Of a stretch of DNA of 18,669 nucleotides, positions 7,209-14,082 are shown piece by piece. The position numbers were made by a program, and so were the translations under genes. The DNA is from Gemmataceae bacterium (GTDB lineage Bacteria > Planctomycetota > Planctomycetia > Gemmatales > Gemmataceae). Each line of letters begins with the position of its first letter. Positions within the stretch are counted from its first letter, which is position 1. Under the pieces are notes generated by a model, which worked only from the letters and a program-made list of their open reading frames with translations, did no database searches and was not told the origin of the DNA. The stretch is from contig CANLGS010000009.1 of NCBI GenBank assembly GCA_947490035.1, positions 1 to 18,669 of the forward strand, written 5' to 3'.

Positions 7209-7784
7209 ATGCCGATCCGCTTGGTGTGTCCGTCGTGTTCGGCGACGCTGTCGGTCAAGGACGAGTACGCGGGCCGCGCGGTGTAGTGCCCGAAGTGCGC
7301 CGGCGTCATCCCGCCGTCGCAGCCGGGCGCCCCCGCCGCGCCCCCGCCGGCGAAGGCCTCGGCGCCGCTGCCCCCGCCTCCCCCGCCGGCGCCCGAACCG
7401 GAACCGGAACCGGCGGTCGAATCGCCCTTCGGCGCGCTGGACGAACCGGCCAAGCCCAAGCCCAAGATCACCGGCCGACCGACCGGCAAACCGGTGGCGA
7501 AGAGTTCCGACGACGACATGGACGACGACCGCCCGGCGAAGAAAAAGAGCAAGGACGACGACCGCGACGACGACCGCGACGACGACCGCCCGGCGAAGCG
7601 CGGCGCTCGCGGCGACAGCGACAGCGACGACGACCGGCCGAGCCGCAACAAGCGGAAGCGCGGCGACGACGACCGCCCGGCGAAGAAGAAGGGCGGCGGC
7701 ATGATGATCGTCCTCATCCTGTGCGGTACGCTGCTACTCTGCGGCGGCGTCGGCGGCGGCGTTTACTACTTCTTCATGAAATGA
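7209..7784 (+). pseudogene. Zinc-ribbon, low-complexity, tail-anchored protein broken by in-frame TAG
   Basis: From the ATG at 7209 (AGGAG seven bases upstream) the frame reads MPIRLVCPSCSATLSVKDE and then AGRAV, TAG (7284-7286), CPKCAGVIPPS, and stays open to the TGA at 7784. The TAG falls exactly between the two CxxC pairs of a zinc ribbon; a lysine (AAG) or glutamine (CAG) codon there would need one base change. The rest is a Pro/Ala/Glu linker, Asp/Arg/Lys-rich repeats such as DDDRPAKKK, and a C-terminal membrane span (MMIVLILCGTLLLCGGVGGG) ending YYFFMK. This layout of zinc ribbon, disordered linker and membrane anchor is common in planctomycetes; its function is unknown. A shorter protein could start at ATG 7494 and contain only the repeats and anchor. 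Whether the stop is real, suppressed or a sequence error cannot be decided here. Confidence 0.75.
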
Positions 7785-7832
7785 AGGCCAAGGAAGTCGT
7801 CGCGCCTATTCGCCCCGACAGCGGCGGCCGAC

Positions 7833-7950
7833 TTACTTCCGACCGCGAGGTGTCTATACTTCGCACGGCGGGGGATGAGGCGTCTGGCCCACCTCGCCCC
7901 GGCTTCCGGGGAGAGGCCGCCGCGCTTCGCGGCGGGTGAGGGGTCTTCTC
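7833..7950. repeat. Double hairpin (palindromic element, family C) with promoter-like boxes between convergent genes
   Basis: Between the convergent ends at 7784 and 8046 lie two adjacent hairpins. The first is cctcgcccc (7892-7900) against ggggagagg (7908-7916) with one mismatch. The second is the perfect ccgccgcg/cgcggcgg (7917-7924 and 7928-7935) with loop ctt. They are followed by gtcttctcttc. Upstream on the + strand, TTACTT (7833-7838) and TATACT (7855-7860) are spaced by 16 bases like a promoter. The element probably serves as a bidirectional terminator, or the promoter boxes may drive a short structured RNA. Confidence 0.6.
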
Positions 7951-8045
7951 TTCACACAACTTCAACGAGCGTAAGGGACGCAACCTCCAGCGCAACAAGA
8001 GCGCAGGCGCGGCGGGGCCGCTCGAAGTGCCGCGGCCTGCGCCGG

Positions 8046-10412
8046 TCAGTCCTGCCTGTTGCGCTTCTTCCACACGCGGAGCAGGTTCGCGAAGTCGTCG
8101 CGCCAGATCGGGCCGTCTTCCCACGGCACCTCGTTCCACTGGATCAGCGACTTCTTCGCCGCGGCGCGCTTGCGGTCGAGGACCGGGCCGAAGTCCGCTT
8201 CGGCGCGCGCCAGCAGCATCCACTGCGACTCCGTCTTGCCGTCCTCGCGCTCGCTGTCGAGCGGCGAGTCGTGGCAGTAGCGGACGACCAGCTTCGCCTC
8301 GTGCTCGTCGGCCAGCCGGCGGATCAGCGGCGGTAAATCCAAGTGGTTGTTCGACACGTGCAGCGCGATGATGCCGTTGGGCGCGAGCTTCGAGACGTAC
8401 AGCGCGATGGCCTCGCGCGTCAGCAGGTGAACCGGGATGGCGTCGGAGCAGAAGCCGTCGAGGATGATGACATCGTAGGCGCCATCCGGCGCGCGGGTGA
8501 GGTGCCGGCGGGCGTCGCCGAGAACCACGTCGCACGTCTTCGCGCGGCACTCCGACAGGAACCGGAAGTACGACGTGTCGCGCGCGATCCGCACCACCGC
8601 CGGGTCGATCTCGTAGAAGGTCCACTCCTCGCCCGGCCGCGCGTACGACGCGACCGCGCCCGTGCCCAGCCCGACCACGCCCACCTTCATGGCGTGGTCC
8701 TTCTTCCTGGGATCGGCCGCGAGCGAATCGAACAGGTGCCCGACCGGGCCGCGCTCGTGGTAGTACGTCATCGGGCGCGGCCGGCCGGGTTCGTCGGCGC
8801 GCTGCTGCCCGTGCAGCGTGGTGCCGTGAATCAGCTTGACGAACTTCCCGTCGCGCGTGACGCGGATCACGCCGAAGAAGTTGCGTTCCTTGTGTAAGGT
8901 GTCGCCGAACGGCCCGGTATCGAAGCCGCCGGCCACCAGGATCGCGGCCAGCGCGAGCGCGTAGCGTGCCGGCTTGCGCACCAGCGCGAACGCGGCGGCA
9001 CCGGGGATGCCGAACATCAGCCCGCCGCGCAGCAGGCGCGTCGCGAGCGCGTCCGGCGAGTCCGGTTCCACCGGCACGCGAACGTAGTGCTGCACCGCGA
9101 GGACCAGCCCGACGGACAGCCCGAGCAGCACCAGCACGAGGGCGACATCGGCGCCGCGTAACTTGCCCTCCGAGTCGTCACCTTTCGGCCGGACGGCCGC
9201 GGCCAGCACCAGCGCGAGCGGGTACTCGATCATCCCGATTGACGAGAACACGAGCGGCGCGATCAGCGCGTTGAACAGCCCGCCGATGACGCCGCCGAGC
9301 GACATCCAGAAGTAAAAGGCGGTGAGGAGTTCGGGCGGCGGGCGGTCCTTCGCGAGTTCGCCGTGGCACACCAGACACACGCCGAAGAACGCGAGCATGT
9401 GCAGCAGACCCACCACCGCGAGCGGCTCCGCCGCGTTCGTGAGCAGCGTGAGGACGACGAACAGCAGCAGCATCGGCGTGACGCGACCGACGACCCGATG
9501 CACGCCGTCCGGCCAGCGGGCGAACACCAGAACGAAGCTCGTCAGGTACAGCGCGAGCGGCACCACCCAGAGCAGCGGCACCGGGGCGAGGTCGGTGGAG
9601 ACGTGCGTGGTGACGCCCAGCAGCAGGCTCGACGGCAGAGCCGCGAGCGTCACCCACCGCACCACCCTTCGGGGGGCAATGCGGAGTTCGGAATGCGGAG
9701 TGCGGAATTCAGAACCAGAAACTGCGTTGCTCTCCGCCTTCTCTTCGGTCTTCAATTCCGCGTTCCGAATTCCGCACTCCGAACTTCGACGAATGACCGT
9801 GAGCGCGCACGCGACGACCAAGACGACGTAGCCGATCACGCCGCCCGCGAACACCCACTGCTGGTGTTGCAGGGCGAGTCGCGGCTCGATGACGAGCGGG
9901 TACGCGAGCAACCCCAGCAGGCTGCCGGCGTTGCTCGCGGCGTAGAGGAAGTACGGGTCTTTCGCGGCGGGGTGGCCCGTCGAAGCGAACCAGCGCTGGA
10001 GCAGCGGCGACGTGGTGGACAGCACGAAGAACGGCACGCCGACCGCGACCCCGACCGTGAGGCCGAGCCTCAGCACCATGAGGAATGACGAATCCTGATC
10101 GTCGGGGAGCATCGACGGCACGACCGCGACCGGCGACCCGGTGATCGCGACCGCGACCTTGAACGACACGACGACGGTGACGAGCGCGAGCAGGTGGAAC
10201 ACGGCCTGCCGCCGGACGCCGAACTTACCGGTGCTGCGGTGGGCGTAGAGGTAGCCGCCGAGGAGGACGATCTGGAAGAACACCATGCAGGTGTTCCAGA
10301 CGCCGGGCGTGCCGCCCACGAGCGGCAAGAGTAGCTTGCCGACGAGCGGTTGTACGAGGAACAGCAGTGCTGCCCCGACGAACAGGGTTGTCGCGTACAG
10401 GACGGCGAGCAA
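8046..10412 (-). CDS. Multi-spanning membrane protein with C-terminal spermidine-synthase-like methyltransferase domain
   Basis: I place the start at TTG (10412-10410), six bases after GGAGG on the minus strand. It opens directly into the first hydrophobic helix (AVLYATTLFVGAALLFLV) and gives 788 aa. A longer frame to 10580 adds an Arg/Pro-rich stretch that looks non-coding. Residues 1-510 hold many membrane spans beginning with LVQPLVGKLLLPLVGG, VWNTCMVFFQ, typical of the fused MFS/spermidine-synthase family. Residues about 570-760 form a SAM-dependent methyltransferase fold: VGLGTGAVASY, YEIDP, GDARRHL, DVIILDGFCSDAIPVHLLT. Polyamine synthase activity is not assured; many such fusions have no known product. 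Residues about 208-243 are encoded by an inserted inverted repeat (9681-9788) in a loop between membrane helices. The last base is within 110 bases of a convergent hairpin. Confidence 0.85.
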   Translation of the reverse strand: MLAVLYATTLFVGAALLFLVQPLVGKLLLPLVGGTPGVWNTCMVFFQIVLLGGYLYAHRSTGKFGVRRQAVFHLLALVTVVVSFKVAVAITGSPVAVVPSMLPDDQDSSFLMVLRLGLTVGVAVGVPFFVLSTTSPLLQRWFASTGHPAAKDPYFLYAASNAGSLLGLLAYPLVIEPRLALQHQQWVFAGGVIGYVVLVVACALTVIRRSSECGIRNAELKTEEKAESNAVSGSEFRTPHSELRIAPRRVVRWVTLAALPSSLLLGVTTHVSTDLAPVPLLWVVPLALYLTSFVLVFARWPDGVHRVVGRVTPMLLLFVVLTLLTNAAEPLAVVGLLHMLAFFGVCLVCHGELAKDRPPPELLTAFYFWMSLGGVIGGLFNALIAPLVFSSIGMIEYPLALVLAAAVRPKGDDSEGKLRGADVALVLVLLGLSVGLVLAVQHYVRVPVEPDSPDALATRLLRGGLMFGIPGAAAFALVRKPARYALALAAILVAGGFDTGPFGDTLHKERNFFGVIRVTRDGKFVKLIHGTTLHGQQRADEPGRPRPMTYYHERGPVGHLFDSLAADPRKKDHAMKVGVVGLGTGAVASYARPGEEWTFYEIDPAVVRIARDTSYFRFLSECRAKTCDVVLGDARRHLTRAPDGAYDVIILDGFCSDAIPVHLLTREAIALYVSKLAPNGIIALHVSNNHLDLPPLIRRLADEHEAKLVVRYCHDSPLDSEREDGKTESQWMLLARAEADFGPVLDRKRAAAKKSLIQWNEVPWEDGPIWRDDFANLLRVWKKRNRQD
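9681..9788. repeat. Inverted repeat inside a coding sequence (family D)
   Basis: Arms at about 9682-9715 and 9755-9788 are complementary at roughly 26 of 34 positions. They are built from tandem 7-base units of the type gcggaRt/tcggaRt. The element is 108 bases (36 codons) long and is read in frame within the spermidine-synthase-like gene, adding SSECGIRNAELKTEEKAESN and then AVSGSEFRTPHSELR. The added peptide is charged and differs in character from the hydrophobic helices on both sides. Confidence 0.8.
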
Positions 10413-10642
10413 TCGCGACCTCCGCGAAGGGTGTCGTACCCTCGGAGCGGTGGCGGGGAGAGACCCGGACCGGCGGGCACCGGTTCTAACAGGATGCGGA
10501 CGCGACCGCGCCGGGGCAAGAGGGGAGTTGCGGTAACGCACCAAATGCCGCACGAGGTGAAGCGGAAGCCCGCATCCCACAGTGACCGGGCCGCGGTGTT
10601 TTCGGGGTGGTTGGAGGCGGTCAGTCGCCGCCGGTCCTAGTT
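10413..10642. other. Spacer between surface-protein fragment and membrane protein gene
   Basis: This 230-base stretch holds no convincing gene. On the minus strand it contains the GGAGG Shine-Dalgarno sequence (about 10419-10423) for the TTG start of the downstream gene and a weak hairpin, accgg/ccggt near 10477-10492. A clear -10/-35 pair was not found. Part of it can be read as an N-terminal extension of the membrane protein, but the composition (Arg, Pro, His) and the lack of a Shine-Dalgarno sequence argue against that. Confidence 0.5.
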
Positions 10643-11686
10643 TTAGAAGACGACTTTCGGCACCAACCCGGTGTCGAGGCCGAGCGTGTCCCCGGCGGTC
10701 AGGGTGAACAGCGCGCTGTCGCCGGCGCTGTTCACGTCGCTGTCCACCGCGTCGTCGGTGCCCTGATCTTGGTCCGTGAACTCAGTTCCGATGGGCGCCA
10801 CCACGCGGATGCGGTACTGACCCGGCAGCAGGCCGTCGAACAGGAACAGCCCGGTTGAGTTGGTGTAGACGGTCGCGATCACGTTGTTGTCGGCGTCGAG
10901 CAGGCGCACTTCGACCCCGGCGCGGTTCGCCTCGCCGGTGTCCTGGATGCCGTCGTGGTTGTCGTCGTCCCAGACGCGCCCGCCGACGCTCGCGGGCAGC
11001 ATCACGCTGACGGTCACGGTCGCGGTGGACGTTCCGCCGTGGCCGTCGCTGACGGTGTAGGTGAACGCGTCGGTGCCGGTGTAGTTCGCGTCGGGCGTGT
11101 AGGTGATCCCGGTATCGGTGAACGCGACGGTGCCGTGCGAACCCTGCGTCACGGCGGTGATGGTCAGCGTGTCGCCGTCGGCGTCGGTGTCGTTGGCGCG
11201 CGGGTCGAAGGTGAGCGTGCCGTTCTTGAGGACGGTGAAGGTGTCGGCCACCGCGACCGGCGCGTCGTTCACCGCGGCCACGGTCACGGTGGCGGTCGCG
11301 AAGGAGAGGCGTCCGTGGCCGTCGTCGATGACGTACACGAACGAGTCGGTGCCGTTGAAGTTCGCGCCGGGCGTGTAGGTGATGGTGCCGTCGCCGTTCA
11401 CGAGCGTCGTGCCGTACAGCCCGTCGGACGCGGCGACCACGGTCGACGTGTCGGAGTCGGCGTCGGTGTCGTTGGTCAGCACCGCGACGGTGACGGCCGT
11501 GTCCTCGGCCGTCGTCGCGGTGTCGTCGGTTGCCACCGGCGGGGTGTCGGTGACGGCGATGCTGACGGTGGTCGGGGCGCCGGGGCCGTCGTCGTCGGTC
11601 GGGCGGTAGGTGACGGTTGCTCTCGTCGGCCTGTGTGCCCTCTGCCCGATCAGCAACGCGCTGCTCATGCGCCCGCTCCTCGCCAT
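10643..11686 (-). CDS. Fragment of an Ig-like/SD-repeat surface protein (N-terminus missing)
   Basis: The 347-aa frame contains two bacterial Ig/cadherin-like repeats, about 48-138 (PPVATDDTATTAEDTAVTVA, NDTDADSD, YTPGANFNGTDSFVYVIDDG) and 140-228 (DAPVAVADTF, NDTDADGDTL, YTPDANYTGTDAFTYTVSDG). An SdrD B-like domain follows at about 232-345 (GRVWDDDNHDGIQDTGE, AGVEVRLLD, TNSTGLFLFDGLLPGQYRI). Such domains bind Ca2+ and build extracellular adhesins. No signal peptide or anchor is present, and the first 25 residues (MARSGRMSSALLIGQRAHRP...) do not resemble the family. An in-frame stop lies just upstream (nine codons before the ATG) and no well-spaced Shine-Dalgarno sequence is seen. I therefore read this as the 3' remnant of a much larger gene, probably not secreted. 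Confidence 0.7.
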   Translation of the reverse strand: MARSGRMSSALLIGQRAHRPTRATVTYRPTDDDGPGAPTTVSIAVTDTPPVATDDTATTAEDTAVTVAVLTNDTDADSDTSTVVAASDGLYGTTLVNGDGTITYTPGANFNGTDSFVYVIDDGHGRLSFATATVTVAAVNDAPVAVADTFTVLKNGTLTFDPRANDTDADGDTLTITAVTQGSHGTVAFTDTGITYTPDANYTGTDAFTYTVSDGHGGTSTATVTVSVMLPASVGGRVWDDDNHDGIQDTGEANRAGVEVRLLDADNNVIATVYTNSTGLFLFDGLLPGQYRIRVVAPIGTEFTDQDQGTDDAVDSDVNSAGDSALFTLTAGDTLGLDTGLVPKVVF

Positions 11687-11777
11687 CTTGGATTCGCGGT
11701 ACGCCTCCAGTCACGTCGAATGAACGTGGCCGCGTTTGTTGCACTACCGACCACCACGAACTCGCCATTCCAAACCA

Positions 11778-11885
11778 GCGCTCCGGCTCGCGGTGTTCGT
11801 CGAGCCGGTCGGCGAACGCGAGCCGGGCCGTGTCGTCGTACAGGTCCGCGGCAATCGCGCGGATGAACGCGCCGCGTTCGGTCAT
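11778..11885 (-). pseudogene. N-terminal remnant of a TIGR02996-type planctomycete domain
   Basis: From the ATG at 11885 the minus strand reads MTERGAFIRAIAADLYDDTA, then RLAFADRLDEHREPER. This closely follows the N-terminal domain I know as TIGR02996, which multiplied in Gemmata (consensus roughly MTERDAFLRAI...DDTPRLVFADWLDEHGDPER). After 36 residues similarity stops (WFGMASSWWS...), and the frame runs on into the surface-protein fragment in the wrong phase. It looks like a truncated gene joined to unrelated DNA by deletion or rearrangement. No strong Shine-Dalgarno sequence precedes it (gggtagcgc). Confidence 0.65.
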
Positions 11886-12015
11886 GGCGCTACCCGGTGT
11901 GGTCGCGTGTTCACAATTGGGGTATCGTAACCTTGCTGCTCCTGGGTCCAGCGAGATTGCCCTGCAAGTGAAGCGCGGAACGCGGGAGTGAGAAGAGAAG
12001 GAAGGAATCTCAACC
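11886..12015. other. Divergent intergenic region
   Basis: 130 bases lie between the TIGR02996-like remnant (-) and the CBM9-like gene (+). The strong purine-rich aaggaaggaa at about 11999-12008 is the ribosome binding site of the + gene. ggtatcgtaacc (about 11922-11933) is a loosely palindromic, AT-richer spot that could contain a promoter for either direction. Nothing else is recognised. Confidence 0.4.
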
Positions 12016-12681
12016 ATGCCGCCGATCGTGCCGAACCGGTTCCTCGTTCGCGTCAGCCACCCGTGCCCGTTCGTGAAGGACGCGCCGCGCGACACCGACG
12101 AGGACGAACACCTCGTCGAGTTGCCCGATAGCGCGAGGCTCGACAACTTCGCGGCGCTCGACGAGCAGGAGAACTTCGCGGACGTGCGGCTCGCGTGGAA
12201 CGACTTCGGGTTGGCCGTGCAGGTCGAAGTGAAGGGCAAGTCGCAGCCCGCGGTGGGCGACTCCGACAAGCCGAGCGCGTCCGACGGCCTTCGCCTGTGG
12301 ATCGACACGCGCGACGCCCGCGCGAGCCATCGCGGCAGCCGGTACTGCCATCAGTTCGCGTTCTTCCCGACTGGTAGCGGCGCGGACAAGGACGAGCCGT
12401 TCCTCACCCAATCGAAGATCAACCGCGCCTTGCAAGACGCGCCGACGGCGAGCCTCGCGGACGTGCCGTTTCGCGCGCACCGCGTGAAGGGCGGCTACCG
12501 GCTCGAAGCGTTCCTGCCGGCCGCCGCGCTCAACGGCTTCGACCCGGCCGAACACCCGCGCCTTGGCATCTACTACTGCGTCCGCGATCAAGAGGTGGGC
12601 GACCAGTTCCTCAGCGTGGGGTGGGACTTTCCGTTTGGCGACGACCCGTCACTGTGGGGCGTGCTTGAGTTGGTGAAGTGA
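12016..12681 (+). CDS. CBM9/DOMON-like beta-sandwich protein, function unknown
   Basis: A 221-aa protein without signal peptide or membrane span. ATG 12016 is preceded by AAGGAAGGAA with good spacing. The central part resembles carbohydrate-binding family 9/DOMON-like domains: RLAWNDFGLAVQVEVKGK, then SASDGLRLWIDTRDARASH, and a C-terminal GGYRLEAFLPAAALNGFDP with LGIYYCVRDQE. In this fold, strand pairs of this type flank a ligand groove. Such proteins are conserved in planctomycetes without a known role. The lack of an export signal is odd for a sugar-binding protein and suggests a cytoplasmic or non-sugar role. The stop is followed after seven bases by a long inverted repeat that separates it from a convergent gene. 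Confidence 0.6.
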   Translation: MPPIVPNRFLVRVSHPCPFVKDAPRDTDEDEHLVELPDSARLDNFAALDEQENFADVRLAWNDFGLAVQVEVKGKSQPAVGDSDKPSASDGLRLWIDTRDARASHRGSRYCHQFAFFPTGSGADKDEPFLTQSKINRALQDAPTASLADVPFRAHRVKGGYRLEAFLPAAALNGFDPAEHPRLGIYYCVRDQEVGDQFLSVGWDFPFGDDPSLWGVLELVK

Positions 12682-12688
12682 TGGTTTT

Positions 12689-12798
12689 GGTAGGTGCCGC
12701 GAGCCGAGCGGCACGGGCTGACCCACCTGAGAGCGACACGGACCCTCTCGAAGCGGTCCGAGTTGGGCAGCCGTGCCGCTCGGCTCGCGGCACCTACC
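12689..12798. repeat. Inverted repeat (palindromic element, family E, copy 1)
   Basis: Two perfect 28-base arms at 12689-12716 and 12771-12798, starting ggtaggtgccgcgagccgag on the left, enclose a 54-base spacer. The spacer has its own stem, cggacc (12739-12744) and ggtccg (12755-12760). The element exactly fills the gap between the convergent genes ending at 12681 and 12799. A second member is at 18175-18285. Confidence 0.92.
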
Positions 12799-13149
12799 TC
12801 AATCCAAATCAATCCCCAGCTCTTTGGGCGTGGGTACGACCACGGGCGCGTCGGGCAGGTGAATGCCCAACTCTGTAGGCGAAGGCACGACGACAGGGCG
12901 CGGCGCTTCTGTCTGCTTAGCCGCTTGCGGCTTCGCAGGCTGGCGCTGCGGTTGGGGCGGGTAGTACGGTTGCGGCGCAGGCGCGCCGAAGCCGTAGGGG
13001 TCGAAGTTCGGCGAACCGCCGAACGGGGCCGGACACCCCGCGGGTGTTCACCCCGCGCCGCTGCGGCCGGGGACGAGCGTGAACCACAGCCCCACGCCCA
13101 GAACCCCGACCACCGCGGGCACTCCGGCCCAGAGCGCTGCCTTGCGCAT
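12799..13149 (-). pseudogene. Small membrane protein with Pro/Gln-rich tail, interrupted by in-frame TGA
   Basis: On the minus strand, ATG 13149 opens a 117-codon frame: a membrane span MRKAALWAGVPAVVGVLGVG, LWFTLVPGRSGAG, then TGA (13050-13048), then TPAGCPAPFGGSPNFDPYGF, a Pro/Gln-rich stretch PQPYYPPQPQRQPAKPQ, and a tail with a tandem motif PVVVPSPTELGIHL / PVVVPTPKELGIDLD. The consistent amino-acid character and the internal repeat show that the frame is real on both sides of the stop. The stop lies in a 15-base unit (gcggggtgaacaccc) followed by a similar unit beginning gcggggtg; leaving out 15 bases gives SGAGCPAPFGG without a stop. No homologue is recognised. If intact it would be a single-span protein with its tail outside or inside depending on orientation. 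Confidence 0.6.
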
Positions 13150-13252
13150 ACAATTCGCTTCCGTGCGAGCGGCGGAAATCCATTCCCGCCGAGGAGCGGG
13201 GGAATAGCGTCACCCCGCTTCAACAAAAAGCCTAACTTGCTGGAGCCGATCC

Positions 13253-14002
13253 ATGTTCGCGCTGTTGCTCTTGACAGCCTTCTTCGCCGAAGGCGAATCG
13301 AAGCACATGCTCAAACCGGGCTGGAAAGCGGTCGGCGACGGGCTGAAGTCCGAACACGCGAACCAGGCCGCCGCCGCGACCGACAAGCACGTGTTCGCGG
13401 TGTCGAGCACGACGGTCGCGATGTACGACCGCGCCACCGGAAAGCTGATCGCAACCAGTGAAGGGAAGGCGCAACACCTCAACAGCGCGTTCGTGTGGAA
13501 GGGCAAGGTCTACTGCGCACACTCAAACTACCCGAACAAGCCCGAGACGAGCGAGATTCGCGTTTACGACCCGGAGACGAACAAACTCACGGTGTTCCAC
13601 GACTTCAAAGACCCGCCCGGCAGCCTCGTGTGGAACGTCCACGACGGCAAGGACTGGTGGTGCTGCTTCGCGCACTACGGCGCCGACAACGCGAAGACGA
13701 TCCTCGTCAAGTTCGGAGATGCGTTCAAGGAGGAACAGCGCTGGACGTTCCCGAAGGCGGTGGTGGACGACTGGGACAAGATGAGCGCGAGCGGCGGCAT
13801 CTGGGACGGCGACACGCTGCTCGTGACTCACCACCACTACAAGGTTCTGTACCGCGTGAAGGTGCCGAAGGACGGCAAGGAGTTGGAGTTGGTGGAATCG
13901 CTGGAGTGCCCGTTCCCGGGGCAGGGGATCGCGGCCGACTCGAAGGGCGGGTTGGTCGGCATCGACCGCGGTGCGAAGAAGGTCGTGTTCGCCACGAAGT
14001 AG
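13253..14002 (+). CDS. Probable exported beta-propeller-like protein, function unknown
   Basis: 249 aa with a short hydrophobic N-terminus (MFALLLLTAFFAEG) that may be a signal peptide, and a ctggag ribosome binding site eight bases before ATG 13253. The body has repeated short strand patterns of WD/NHL-like propellers: HVFAVSSTTVAMYDRATGKL, SAFVWKGKVYCAHSN, EIRVYDPETNKLTVFHDF, SGGIWDGDTLLVTHHHYKVL, GLVGIDRGAKKVVFATK. No catalytic motif is recognised; a histidine run THHHYK could bind metal. The last codon and stop lie in the left arm of the palindrome that follows. The propeller assignment is an inference from periodicity and could be wrong. Confidence 0.6.
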   Translation: MFALLLLTAFFAEGESKHMLKPGWKAVGDGLKSEHANQAAAATDKHVFAVSSTTVAMYDRATGKLIATSEGKAQHLNSAFVWKGKVYCAHSNYPNKPETSEIRVYDPETNKLTVFHDFKDPPGSLVWNVHDGKDWWCCFAHYGADNAKTILVKFGDAFKEEQRWTFPKAVVDDWDKMSASGGIWDGDTLLVTHHHYKVLYRVKVPKDGKELELVESLECPFPGQGIAADSKGGLVGIDRGAKKVVFATK

Positions 14003-14082
14003 GGTGGGACAAGGCTCGGCGCCGTCCCACCATCTTCGCAATCCCAATGGTGGGACGGCGCCGAGCCTTGTCCCACCCTACT
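13998..14082. repeat. Inverted repeat (family F) containing stop codons of both convergent genes
   Basis: Perfect 36-base arms at 13998-14033 and 14047-14082 with a 13-base spacer. The left arm starts agtagggtgggacaaggctc. The TAG of the + gene (14000-14002) is inside the left arm and two of three bases of the minus-strand gene's TAG (14081-14083) are in the right arm. The inner part ggcgcc is itself palindromic. Such a stem should act as a bidirectional terminator, although no T-run follows. Confidence 0.92.

Noticed and set aside
7284..7286. TAG as pyrrolysine or general stop recoding
   Set aside because: No supporting genes visible; other genes here end in TAG normally (for example at 753-755 and 6214-6216).
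11625..11735. Short + strand hydrophobic frame (ALVGLCALCPISNALLMRPL) that could be a transposase tail
   Set aside because: No start, no recognisable DDE or HTH motif; similarity to any transposase could not be supported.
10782..12308. Long minus-strand frame rich in Arg and His over the surface-protein region
   Set aside because: Apart from the TIGR02996-like start at 11885 it reads the Ig/SD-repeat region in the wrong phase and the CBM9-like gene backwards.
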